Source of the DNA: Monilinia fructicola
Lineage: Eukaryota; Ascomycota; Leotiomycetes; Helotiales; Sclerotiniaceae
DNA length: 64,000 nucleotides
Direction of reading: 5' to 3'
NCBI GenBank assembly: GCA_008692225.1
Contig: VICG01000010.1
Location: forward strand, 620,001-684,000
Of this stretch, positions 1-10,983 are shown one piece after another. A program made the translations under genes and the position numbers. Each line of letters starts with the position of its first letter. The stretch's first letter is position 1. Below the pieces are notes generated by a model that saw only the letters and a program-made list of their open reading frames with translations, searched no databases and had not been told where the DNA came from.

Positions 1-1692
1 TCTAATATTAGACACTAGTTCTCATGTCTGACGCGTTTATAAATCGTATCAAGACGTTTAAATGAAGATTCTGAAGCCCCTTATAGTTGGCAAAAAAGTA
101 TCACATGGGCAGGGCTTTACTTACACTTTGAGTGATAGTAGTAGTCCTGAAATAGCTCTATCAAGACTCGCTGCAAGAAACAAAAATCAATGAGTAGAAT
201 TCGCCAAACTATAAAAGCCAATCATTATCAAATGAGATGCGACAAAAGAGGGTTCGGAAGGCGTATAGAGTATCCACAAAACTGAAGTACGGAAGGAAAA
301 AAGAGAAGAAAGGCAAAAAATTAAGGAGGCTCTATATAGCGAATCCCGGAGATCCCTCAATTTAAACCAGGCGAACTGATCCTGCAAGATAAAATCGCTT
401 CATAAGCATGTGAAACACCGTCTCTTTTTAGGGATATGTGAAAACTCAGCGCGCCTACCTCTGAGCCAATCGTGGCTTTAGTTCCTGGTTATTGGAAGAA
501 AGAATAATTCAGGTGATGTACAGTACTACTGTTCGCTTAAATCCAAAAATGCCCAAAGTTTTGAGGGACAGACATTCCGTAGAGGGGTAGAGGGCGAGCT
601 CACGCTCCCTTCCAAGGTTATCGCTAAACATATGCGAGGCCGCGCTTGCGTATCTCTATCTGAATTAACAGAATCGGTGGCTGGATTGTTCCATCCAGAA
701 GACAAAATGGAAGAAGATGACTACCTAGAGTTGGGGTTCTCTGGCTGATACAGTTTCAAAGAGGGATATGGGTAAAAACAAAGCCTTGATCTCACTATCC
801 GTCTTCTCTTCTCGCCCTCCATGCTGTCCTCCTACCACTTCATACTGTGATTGCCAAGCAGTTACTACTTGAAATACACTTTTCTCCCAATCAAACTTAC
901 GTTACGTAGAGCGAATAGCTTTATTTCTAATGCTAAGTGTGGTAATTCCAAATGGAAATACAAAGATCAATAAACTGAGTGTGGAGGAAGAGAGAAACAA
1001 ATACCACCTACATGAGAAGGATATGTAAGGACAGATGCTTGCAAAGTATTGTTCCTCACACATTTCTTGCACTATAGATCCTATGAATAAGGTGCGGCAG
1101 GACAATAGCATGTGAAAACAGACTATGAAAGGGACATCAAACGAGCTATTTAGTATGCGATTCATTGGGCTCGAAAACTAATCAGGCTCAATGAAGAGAG
1201 AAATGATCGCTCATGCTGGTAGTTTGCGCACAACAGTATGTTGAAGCTTTAAACACCATGGAATCAAATCGAGTAGGTGAACTAAGCGCATGAACAAAAA
1301 CCTTAGAATGTCCTTGGAACAATCCTTATGGACGAGTTATTGATTCAAAAGGGATGCGTTGGAAATCATATATGACTCAAGTAAAGTTCAAGAGATTATT
1401 GGGGAGAGTGAGGAGGTAAGAATCACCAAGGCGAGATGAGGTGCACCGATGATGTCGGGTTATATTTGAAAAATTTGATTCATGAGAGAGTTCACCGGCG
1501 AAACACCCGGTGAACTCTCCGGTTACCTCGTGCTGTGTGTTCCAAGGTTGTTTTAAAATTCATGTAGCGTCACAAATCGAAGCGGCGATTAATTAATCCG
1601 AGCCGGAAACCCCCTGGTCAAGCTCATGATAACCAAGGCTCCAGAGCTTCATGCCACATTGGAGGTCCACATCCCATTCAACATCATTCATT
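1..1692. other. Intergenic / EMC1 upstream region
   Basis: I find no supportable gene here. The longest open frames are short, lack recognisable motifs and show no splice-linked extension. The last 200 bases hold a perfect 13-bp inverted repeat (listed separately) and then the EMC1 leader. The left edge may contain the 3' end of a gene lying outside the window, but nothing readable shows it. Confidence 0.5.
1486..1519. repeat. Perfect 13-bp inverted repeat upstream of EMC1
   Basis: GAGAGTTCACCGG at 1486-1498 is exactly the reverse complement of CCGGTGAACTCTC at 1507-1519, with an 8-base spacer. It lies about 175 bp before the EMC1 start. It could be a dyad protein-binding site or a hairpin in the 5' leader; there is no direct evidence for either. 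Confidence 0.8.
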
Positions 1693-4675
1693 ATGCGACT
1701 CCCTCTAAATCTACTTTGTCTGACGCTGTCAATACTTCCACGGACTCTTGCAGTTTTCGCAGATGAAGCATACAGTATCGACTATCACCACGAATTACTA
1801 GGTCTCCCACAACCAGACACAACCTTCTTCTACAAGCCCAGGGAAAATGAACAGGGCGCATTATTGTATACATTGAGTGACCTTAGGGTTCTTGGAGCTG
1901 TAAATCCAGGCACAGGCCAGATTCGATGGCGACAATTACTGGCGAAGGGCGATAATAATGGAGATGGCTTTCTGCGACCAGTTGAGGGAGCTGGTAAAGT
2001 TGTTAGTGCTTTGGGCGGCAGAGTTGATGCTTGGGATGCAAAAACTGGAAGGGAAAGATGGGGTAATACCTTCACAGGACAAGCTAAAGACTTAGAAGTC
2101 ATTGAGGGGCATGATAATATCAAGGATGTTTTAAGTTTATTCGAAGATGCTGGAAAGGCTGTCGTACGAAGACTGAATGGAGACAATGGAGATGTTGTTT
2201 GGGAATATGTTGATGCAAGTGGTGATTTGCCTTTGCAAGTCAGCACAAATGTTAGAGACATTTTTATTGTAACTCTTCAGGGCTCATCTGGGGGCTACAC
2301 TGTGAAAGTCGCTACTCTGGACGCATTGACAGGCCAACGAGTTACTGAATACACTCTCCCCACCAAAGCAGACGTCCATACTCCCGAGGATGTCTTACTT
2401 GTGGGAGCCAACTCTGCTGCACCAATCATTGCTTGGACTGATAAGTCGCTGAAGAACCTTAAAGTTAATATTTTGGGCAAGCCAAGCAATTTGCAGACAT
2501 TACCTCTGAAGTCATCAGATGGCGAGCTTACAGAAGTATCTGTGCACGCGCCTACCTTGGTGCAGTCATTGCCACATTTCTTGGTACACAGTCACTCGGA
2601 AAGCTCGAATCGAGCAGATGTTTATCACATTGACTTGAAAAGCGGTAGCATTAGCAAAGCATACGAAATACCCAAACTTGCAGGAAGAGGTGTTTTCTCA
2701 ACCAGCTCACAAGATGCCAATGTCTATTTCACCCGTTTTACCGAGGATGAAACTATCGTTTTTTTCTTCAATGTCTCATGGAATGTTGGGAAGATGGCCA
2801 ATCAAAGCCGAGAACCAACATGGCCGACTTCAATTTCTCCACGGCGCGTCAGAGGTGGTTCAGAAAGCTCCCGATACTTATGCGGTTAGATCAGCTATGT
2901 TATCCGTAGAGCAGAATTGGGTTTTGGTACGAAATGGTGCTGCAGCTTGGTCTCGTGTGGAGGGCCTCTCTGGGGCTGTAGCAGCAGAATGGGCCGAAAT
3001 CCCAGCATCAGAATCATTGGCCGAGACACTTGAGGCTGAAGCTCATAGCAACCCCCTAGCTGCATATATCCATCGAGTCAATCGTCATATCAATGACTTA
3101 CAATATCTCCCTGCATACCTGGAAGAGTTGCCAACCCGAATTTTGAGTGCCATCTTGCCTGGAGATTTGACTGCACCAAAAGAGGGCGTTTTAGCCCGAG
3201 ACAACTTTGGCTTTAACAAGTTAGTTATTGTTGCCACTCAAAGAGGTCGCCTGTATGCTCTTGATGCCGGATCTCAGGGGGTGGTCGTATGGGGTCTTAA
3301 AGCTTTCGATATACAGGCTGGCCAGAAGTGGGACGTGAAGTCTATATATGTCGATAATTCTAAAAGTACAACAACAGTCCAAGGTAGCCAAGGAGAATAC
3401 ATTGTCGTGAACACTACAACTGGAAGGGGGCTCGAAACTTTGAACCCGGGTCAGTTGCCACCTGTTCAGAGCGCCGCCGTTGTTGACAGCGAGCTTGGCA
3501 GATGGTTGTTACCTATTGGCGCCGGTGGAAATCCTGGTGATCTACCAAAAGATCGGGCACCAAAAGAATTGCTTGTGGTTCGTGGTGAGAACGGCGAAAT
3601 CAAGGGCTTAAAATTTGAGGTTCAAGGCCATGATGCTAAGCCTGTCTTCACTTGGTCATTCCAACCACCATCTGGTCAGAGGGTTGTTGAGGTAGTATCC
3701 AAACCAGCACATGATCCAGTCGCATCGATCGGTCGGGTCCTTGGTGATCGTACTGTTCTGTACAAGTATTTAAATCCTAACGTTGCTTTGATCACTGCCG
3801 TCTCTGAAGAATCTTCAACTGCGTCCTTTTACCTTCTTGATACAGTCTCGGGCGATATTCTCTATTCTGCAAATCATGAGGGTGTTGACACCAAGAAACC
3901 TATTGCCTCAGTATTTACCGAAAATTGGTTCGCATATTCTTTATGGAGCGATGAAATATCAACAATCACTTCTCTGCAAGGTTCCAAAGGATACCAGCTC
4001 ATCATCACCGACCTTTACGAATCCCCTATCCCTAATGATCGTGGAACCCTTGGCTCGAATGCGAATGCTTCAAGTCTTGATCCATCAGAAGTACCAAACG
4101 CTGGCCCAGTTCTTCCTCATGTGATCAGCCAATCTTTTGTGGTCCCCGAAGCAATAACTCACATGTCGGTCTCTCAAACTCGCCAGGGCATTACTACTCG
4201 CCAGCTTCTTTGCGCCCTGGAATCCAGCTCCATCATCGGAATTCCCCGTTATCTTCTTGATCCACGTCGACCGGTGGGCCGAGACCCCATCGCTGCCGAA
4301 CAAGAAGAAGGACTCCTTCGTTACCAGCCTGTCATTGAATTCGACCCTAAACTTATCATCACCCATAAACGTGAGGTTCTTGGGATTGAGGGTGTCATTA
4401 CCAGTCCTGCTCTACTAGAAAGTACCAGTCTTGTCTTTGCATTTGGAATTGATGTTTTCGGAACAAGAATTACACCCAGTGGCGCTTTTGATATTTTGGG
4501 CAAGACCTTTAATAAGTTGAGTTTGGTAGCTACTGTATTGGCATTGGGAGCCGGTGTTACGATTTTGGCCCCTATGGTATATCACTTCACTCCATCTACC
4601 ATTTACTGAATATAATGCTAATATTTTGAATAGGTCAGAAGGAAGCAAATTAATGGTCGATGGTTAAATGCATGA
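1693..4675 (+). CDS. EMC1: ER membrane protein complex subunit 1 (one apparent frameshift)
   Basis: This is the largest subunit of the EMC, which inserts and helps fold multipass membrane proteins in the ER. I chose the ATG at 1693 over 1651 because it directly precedes a hydrophobic signal peptide. The lumenal part begins with a PQQ/propeller-like region with repeated G-x-I-R-W and W-D-A-K-T-G-R motifs, followed by the conserved C-terminal (DUF1620-type) domain and one membrane helix. The 3' end needs an intron at 4577-4633 (GTATAT...AATAG, branch CTAAT). The last exon, 4634-4675, adds V-R-R-K-Q-I-N-G-R-W-L-N-A and a stop, a typical EMC1 tail. The frame breaks at a run of seven T (2759-2765): codons before it continue in the frame one base later, as if one T were extra. 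With that base ignored the protein is about 974 residues, normal for the family. Identity is certain; whether the frameshift is real is not. Confidence 0.93.
4577..4633 (+). other. EMC1 terminal intron
   Basis: The donor GTATAT follows the A-P-M codons, there is a TGCTAAT branch-like sequence at about 4615-4621, and the acceptor is AATAG. Without splicing, the frame ends at 4609 with an unrelated tail. Confidence 0.85.
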
Positions 4676-5465
4676 TGAGCTTTTAATATAGAGTTTAACT
4701 TATGACAATATAAGGAGGGATAAAATTGTCGCCCTCTTTGGACATTACAGGTTTTTACCCTGTGAATACAATGCTATTGCGGGATGTCACCCATCATAAT
4801 GACATTGCGACTCTGCCACCGACCATCTCGGATGATAAATCAAATGTACAGCCAGATGATTTCTAATTCTGGTTGACACATGTCCATCCACGCTCCTTGA
4901 AACTATGGAGATAGCATACTCCCCAATACACACTACCCCTCACAACCCTTCCAGTAGGCGATTTGTGATTCTGGCTAACACTCACCTTTCTCATCGACAA
5001 TCGGGATCAGCATATATAGTATTACATATTTCAATTGAACAATAGATCTTCAATCCGTGGGGCTTCACTATCACTATCAACAAAACGTGATTATTATATT
5101 TGTCTGTTCGTGTAACAAGACCCATTTCCGCTCCACGTATCTGAACGAGGTGAGGTAAAGTTAGAAGTTAAGAGAAAAAGTTTTAGAATTAGTGATCACT
5201 TATTAGTGCGGAGATAATGTGGATGATATCGTCATTGATACACTTAGCTTAGTATATCTCCACCTAAAACCCGTTTCCCTTGTTTTTGACCTCTCCTCAT
5301 TCCACGAGTCTTTGTTAAGGAGATCGGAATTATCGCTTTTAAGATAGAAGACGCAAGACGTAACATTTCATTGATCTATATATTTCTCAACATTCGACTT
5401 TTATTCTGGGATCAAGCTGTCACACTTGTTTGATTTGTATGTTATTAGTATCTCTAAAAAGGAAA
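4676..5465. other. Intergenic, SDR promoter region
   Basis: AT-rich spacer between EMC1 and the SDR gene on the same strand. A TATATATTT stretch at about 5376 and a pyrimidine-rich leader precede the SDR start. I see no other gene. Confidence 0.5.
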
Positions 5466-6230
5466 ATGCCAGGCAAATACGAAAAGCTTGTGGGGAAACA
5501 TGTTCTCGTCATTGGTGGTTCATCCGGAATCGGATATTGTGTCGCAGAAGCCTCACTTGAATCCGGGGCCTCTGTGACAATTTCCTCTTCGTCAGTCGAT
5601 CGTGTTGCTAAAGGGGTTGAAAGATTGCATAGCAGTTATCCAGGTGGCAAAGTCACGGGGTACGCATGCGATCTCTCGAAATCCACAGTTGAATCCGATA
5701 TTGAGAAATTGTTTGAGCAGGCAGGGAAAGTAGATCATATAGTTTTCACGGCTGGTGATCCATTGGCTACGCTGCCGTTGAAGGATGTTACGTTGGAGAG
5801 TATCAAGCGCGCTGGCCAGGTTCGATTCTTTGCTCCGTTGTTGGTGGCGAAGGTTGGGAGTAGATACTTGAGTGCGGGGCCGCAGGCTTCGATTACGTTG
5901 ACGACGGGGGCGACGGCGGATAAGCCGTATGAGGGGTGGAGTGTGATTACCAGTTTTGCGGCGGGGTTGCATGGTATGGCGAGGGGACTGGCGGTCGATT
6001 TGGCACCGGTGAGGGTTAATGTTGTGAGCCCTGGAGCGGTGAAGACAGATTTGTGGGGAGGGATGAAGGAGGAGGAGCGAGCCGCGATTTTTAAGGAGGT
6101 GGAGGAGAAGGTTTTGACGAAGCATGTTGCGGGGCCTGAAGAGGTTGCAGAATCATATTTGTGGTTAATGAAGGATAGTAATGTGACGGGAACGGTTGTG
6201 AGGAGTGATTCTGGGTCACTGCTTGTGTAG
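5466..6230 (+). CDS. Short-chain dehydrogenase/reductase family protein, atypical active site
   Basis: A single-exon gene of about 254 residues, the usual SDR length. I prefer the ATG at 5466 (context GGAAAATGCC) to the upstream in-frame ATG at 5430. The Rossmann nucleotide-binding motif is G-G-S-S-G-I-G at residues 17-23, and the later SDR landmarks (a hydrophobic strand, then N-V-V-S-P-G-A-V near residue 190) are present. The classical catalytic Y-x-x-x-K is missing. The aligned stretch reads W-S-V-I-T-S-F-A-A-G-L-H, which places Val and Phe at the Tyr and Lys positions. It should therefore bind NAD(P) but may not do standard carbonyl reduction; an altered mechanism or a binding role is possible. 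Substrate unknown. The second half uses many G-ending codons and looks G-rich compared with the 5' third. Confidence 0.85.
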   Translation: MPGKYEKLVGKHVLVIGGSSGIGYCVAEASLESGASVTISSSSVDRVAKGVERLHSSYPGGKVTGYACDLSKSTVESDIEKLFEQAGKVDHIVFTAGDPLATLPLKDVTLESIKRAGQVRFFAPLLVAKVGSRYLSAGPQASITLTTGATADKPYEGWSVITSFAAGLHGMARGLAVDLAPVRVNVVSPGAVKTDLWGGMKEEERAAIFKEVEEKVLTKHVAGPEEVAESYLWLMKDSNVTGTVVRSDSGSLLV

Positions 6231-6920
6231 ATTTACAGCCTGGCCAATGTGTTTGGTGTGGCAAACTCCATCCTGTAATCTAGCCCTAACTCACTGTACA
6301 CCACCTTTTACCAGCCTTTCCATCAAGCCTGACTAGTTTCTTTTTTACGATGAAGACTTCTCCATGGTCATTTCTGTGAATGTCTTGAAAGAATAATGAA
6401 ACTATTCATATCTTGCGTCTAGAAAACTTTGTCTTGCCGGGATGTAAAATGAATATATAAGACTCAAAGTTCAGTAGAATTGGAGAAACAATATAACAAG
6501 TTCAAGTAGCCCTTGACATTTGTTTATTTTATGGCTCTGGGAAACATGAGTCACAGACTGAGCTGCAAAGACAAAGACTGCGGCCATGGTCGTACACCTA
6601 GAACTACCTAATTAGCACCTGGTGCACCTACGTACAGATATCCTTATACTTACTCTATGACTCAAAGGTAGAACTAAGCGAAACGGTATATTTTCGATGA
6701 ACTGCTGTCAATACAACATTTCATTCTGTTCCCCAATGACTTGTATAGAAGATCCCAATATAAAATATACTTTCTGTAAGTGCATGAATACAGCAGTTCT
6801 ATCTTTTGTATCATGAGCTCGAGCATGACATAATCCCCGTTGAACCATTTCCCCACAAACTGATCGGCTCAGCCTCCCCACAAACGTTTGGTCCAGACCT
6901 TGGCATTACACTGCCCTTAG
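6231..6920. other. Intergenic
   Basis: SDR 3' flank plus AT-rich spacer. No coding signal seen on either strand. Confidence 0.5.
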
Positions 6921-7268
6921 CTAGAGAATGTTTTCGTTAATTATAACAGCCTTACATATACCGAGTCCTGACATCCCGTTGTGATCTGCTTCGAGACATC
7001 CATGATGATTGACAAAAGATACAATTTCGATACACTGCTCGCAGGAAATACACACTTTGCACATCAAACTATCGAGGATGTCGCGGCAGCATTCGCATGG
7101 GAGCGGATTGAATTCTACCTCGCACCAAAAGTCGGGACGTTTCTCACTCTTCAAGAGATCTTCTACGACGAAGGATGAGCCTGCTAATAAAAACATTCCC
7201 TCGGGGTTGATGATTGATGTATGCTCCTCAGATCGCTCACTTCTGCGGTCCTCCTGATACCCCTTCAT
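6921..7268 (-). CDS. Possible small Cys-rich protein (hypothetical)
   Basis: A 115-codon ORF with an ATG at 7268. Its middle holds 11 Cys in about 57 residues, including C-K-V-C-I-S-C-E-Q-C and C-E-C-C, the kind of CxxC spacing found in zinc-binding folds. The N-terminus is charged (E-D-R-R-S-E-R-S-E-E). I do not recognise a family. It lies head-to-head with the BTB-like gene and overlaps the proposed first exon of that gene. It may be a real small zinc-binding protein, an exon of a longer gene, or chance. Low confidence. Confidence 0.25.
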   Translation of the reverse strand: MKGYQEDRRSERSEEHTSIINPEGMFLLAGSSFVVEDLLKSEKRPDFWCEVEFNPLPCECCRDILDSLMCKVCISCEQCIEIVSFVNHHGCLEADHNGMSGLGICKAVIINENIL

Positions 7269-9780
7269 CTCGTTAACATCGTCGCAGCCCCCTCATAGTG
7301 ATTTGATCGTCAACTCTCCCGTAATCCTTTCAGACATCGAATTAACCCGATCTAATTTGTCGCAAGATATTGCCATCGGCGCATTGCAAGATTCTAATTA
7401 CACACAATTGCAGGAGAATGTGACACGCCTAATGAGAGCACCGGCGGGGCCGGAGCCGAAAAACGTAGATGCCGCTTGGGAGGTTTACAGAAGGCAGAGA
7501 GAGGAATCCCTAGAGCATTGTCGAAAGTTGATTGAGAAATCGCGTAAGTTCTTTATCAGTTGATATAGCGCATTTTCATGTGATATTGTTCTGTCTATTC
7601 ATGGGACTGAAATAATATATTCAGAGGAGCATCATGCTCGAAATCCATCAATCGAATCCGGTATAAGCCCATTGGATACGCGATCATCCCTCAGCAGTGG
7701 ATCTGTCAATGACGCACCTTTACCATTTCAGATCAATCCCCAATGGTTATCAATCATTCTCCGGTATAAGGCGGCCCAAGAAAAATTGCTCAACACCCTT
7801 CATAATTCTCTTCTAGTGACATATGCTGCCTATGAACCCGATGCATCTCAACGCCAGCGTGAGATTTTCTTGGCAGATAAGGAGCATCGTAAAAGTGTTA
7901 TTACAAAATGGCGAGACACAAGTGTTCGTCGAGTGAGGTCGGAAAAGCCAGAATTCTTTGACAAATATAGGATTCGATCTTTGAATTTCGACAAACTCAA
8001 GCACGACATTGAAGAATCAGAAAGGTTGTTCGATACAGGGCATACACCAAACAGAGTCGATCGTGAATTTGTAATCTCTAAGAATGGGGACACAATCTTA
8101 GAGTTTGCAAATCGCCCCTCGGATAGTCTCCCGATTATAAGATTTCGTGTTTCATCCCATTTTTTGATCCCAGATGAAGTATCACCGTTGTTCTCTCAAA
8201 TGCTCTGTTCTGAACCAAACGTTCCGTTAGATATTATGCATGATCTCCCCAAAGCACCATCCAGGTTTATTGGAAAGGATGGCATTGGTGTAAATGTCTA
8301 TCGCATGCCACAGATGGAGCCTAACAATCACGAGGCATTGACTCTTTTGCTTCATGCCATTCATGGACATAACCAAATGCTTCCACGGGAAGATATCGAA
8401 TTTCCAGTTTTCGTTAGTATTGCGGATGTATGCCTGAGGTACAGGTGCACATCTCCAGTGTTGATGCCAGTGGAGTATCGATGGTTACCTCAATGGGAAT
8501 CTCGAGCGGCCGAGAGTAATCCCGAGGAACTCCTCCTTATTGCATATGCTTTTGGCGCGAGAGAGCTTTTCACACGTATTTCTCGAAGCATAATCCTTAA
8601 TGCCAAAGATGATGGTGATACCCGAGGTCAAGAACTGTGGCCACAAGTTATTAAGGATACGATCAGGACACGGAGAGCCATATACATGGAACAAATCCTC
8701 GAATATTGCTCTAGTGTTATAAAGGAATACCTCCAAACACCACATCAGAATGGAGAGAGGCCAGTTCAAGTAGGCTCGCTTGAGATGTCTACGGTACGAT
8801 GTCCAAGAGGATCTCATACTTGCGATGCGACCAACTTAGGCTGGCTTATGCTAGTGTACAACGAACTGGGAGTCTCTCCTCTTTCTCCTAGACCGACATC
8901 GAAGCGTAGTTTGAAGGAATTGATCGACAGCTTGAGACTGATGCCTAGTCCGCCTCAGACTCATATTGGTGTCTGTGATTTTGCTCCTAGTTTCAGAAGC
9001 AAAATCAATGACATTTCGAACACCATTACAGGCCTTACCCTGCACGATGTTTCCGGCCAATACGGGTGGGCCTTGAGTAGGGGCAAGGGACCACAAAATA
9101 CAGCCATGGAAGAGATCTTCGAACTGCCTGCACAAGTCAGCACCAAGGAGACCATTCTCAAAGCCGAGAAAGCAAAAGAAGCAACAAGAGAAGCTGTTAG
9201 CTTAAGAATTCTGTCACTCCTCGAAAACATTGGGGATCTCCATACAGCTGCGATGATCGATAAGACATTCTACGGCGTTTATATGAAGAATGAAGGAAGA
9301 CTCCTTCGGAATATAGTAAAAGCTGGACTGAAGAATGCGTCTTTGAAAAGGGAAGTGCAGGTTGGTGCAATACACGGGACGCTTCCGGATACCGCAAAGT
9401 CGTTGGAAGCGACTGCTGTCGACCTTATAGATGACTCCGAATCTACAGTATCTTCCATCTCGCAACATGGATCTTTTACTGTCCAAGATGAGGATATATA
9501 CGGTGTCTCACCACCATTATCACCAACAGATATCGCGACCATGCCTATACCCACGTCAGATGAAGAAGCACGTGAGCTTCTCACGCGCAATGTTGAAGCA
9601 ACCAGTAGAGCTTGGGCGATGAAGGACTCTTTACAACCACATGAAAGGGGGATGAGCTCGGCTCAAAACGAGAAATTCCTGGCGGGAGATTTTGCACATA
9701 CCGAGGATAAAGCGCGGCTAGAGGAAGAGAGTAAGCAGCTACAGACCGAAAGGGATGAGATTATGAACTTCAGGGTGTAA
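7210..9780 (+). CDS. Fungal BTB/POZ-like domain protein (uncharacterised)
   Basis: Exon 1 is open from 7288 to 7543 and splices (GTAAGT...TTCAG, intron 7544-7624) in phase to a long exon at 7625-9780. The 5' end is uncertain. A short first exon M-I-D at 7210-7218 joined through an intron at 7219-7287 keeps the frame; a start at 7432 is also possible. The N-terminal third is charged and helical. The stretch G-D-T-I-L-E-F...I-I-R-F-R-V-S-S-H-F-L resembles the first strands and helix of the degenerate BTB domains common in fungal hypothetical proteins. It continues with L-L-H-A-I-H-G and a V-F-V-S-I-A-D-V-C-L-R-Y helix. The C-terminus is acidic and Ser-rich with a final coiled-coil segment. Fungal BTB proteins often bind partners, but none is indicated here. 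Total about 800-860 residues depending on the start. Confidence 0.7.
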
Positions 9781-10037
9781 GAACGTCCTCGACACGTTTC
9801 CATTGTCTTTGAGGCTTTTTCAAATGGCGTCACGGGTTACGTGTTAAGTTGCGTATTGGGATAGCATAGGGAATGATGATGAATCATGAGCACTGGGAAA
9901 AGTAATAAGGCGCAATATACCCTAGGAATGAATAATCATGATGGGATTTTGAAATCGTACCCATAGTTATTAAATATAGTTGGAGATCCTTCGATGATCA
10001 TCAACATATATACTCAATGCAAGGAAAGGTAATCAAC

Positions 10038-10524
10038 TTACTCAATCAAATTCCCATCTGGGTCTCTACAATAAACACTTCTCAACTTGCCTCTAGCACC
10101 TGTGCGATTTACAATTCCCTCGTCAGTCTTCTCGGGACTCAAATCTACCATTTCCACCCCTGCATCTATTAGACGTTTACGGACATCTTTCACATCATCG
10201 TCCGTCAAAAAACATAAATCTGCACTTCCATCCTTCACGTTCTGGGCTTTAGGCTCAAACTCCTAACACATTTCCGCTTTTTAGATTCCAGATGAAACTG
10301 TAGATTGATGAATGCACACTTACCTTGCCAACCTCATGCAGATTGATTTTCTGTGACCCGAAAATCAATGAATGGCGCGTGATATCTGGGGTGGCACTCG
10401 AGACGAATCGCTCAGATTGCATACCCAAATTGGCCGCATACCATTGGGCTGTGCGGGGTATGGAAGCTACAGTCAGGACGAGATGGTCGAGGGATTTGAC
10501 GTGTGCTGCTGGGTTGGCAGTCAT
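10038..10524 (-). CDS. VOC-superfamily (glyoxalase/bleomycin-resistance fold) protein
   Basis: Two exons, 10324-10524 and 10038-10262, with an intron at 10263-10323 (GTAAGT donor). The phase is exact and gives 141 residues, a single VOC unit. The first strand L-D-H-L-V-L-T-V supplies the His-14 metal-ligand position. The second half ends R-D-P-D-G-N-L-I-E, the usual closing beta strand with its acidic ligand. Members bind divalent metals and include glyoxalases, dioxygenases and resistance proteins, so the substrate cannot be predicted. A second VOC gene of similar size at 24475-25111 is too different in sequence to call a recent duplicate. Confidence 0.87.
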
Positions 10525-10983
10525 TTTTCTGACGTGTTGGAAGTTTATGGGATTCGAGAATCCTGGGATGGCTCTCGTGAGAATAGAATAGAATTTGATC
10601 GCATTGAAATGGTTGGTGTTGGATCATGAGATATCAATGGTCAATGATGGAGCATGAGTAACTATCCATGGATAATTTAAGTATAGTAGCTAACTAACTG
10701 ATGGCGTCGGCCCTATCTGCCCCTCCTTATGTCATATCTCGCCAATCAAGAGCCGAGGCACCCCGCGACGGAGATTGCCGTTCTCATCAGTGCATCTTAG
10801 AAAAAGTTCAAATAAATAAATATATCACTGCCATCACAGCATTCGATACACTCCCACAATGGCTTCTTTATTTCCTAATTAGGCACATTTATTATATAGC
10901 CTCGTTCCGTCATTACGGTTTCACAAATTGCCAAGACCTAGGATTGAGTCCCTCGTACGAACTTACCGCTTACGTTATTCATC
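10525..10983. other. Divergent promoter region between the VOC and Tcd genes
   Basis: The two genes start outward from this 459-bp spacer, so it probably holds both promoters. No further gene or striking motif seen. Confidence 0.5.
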
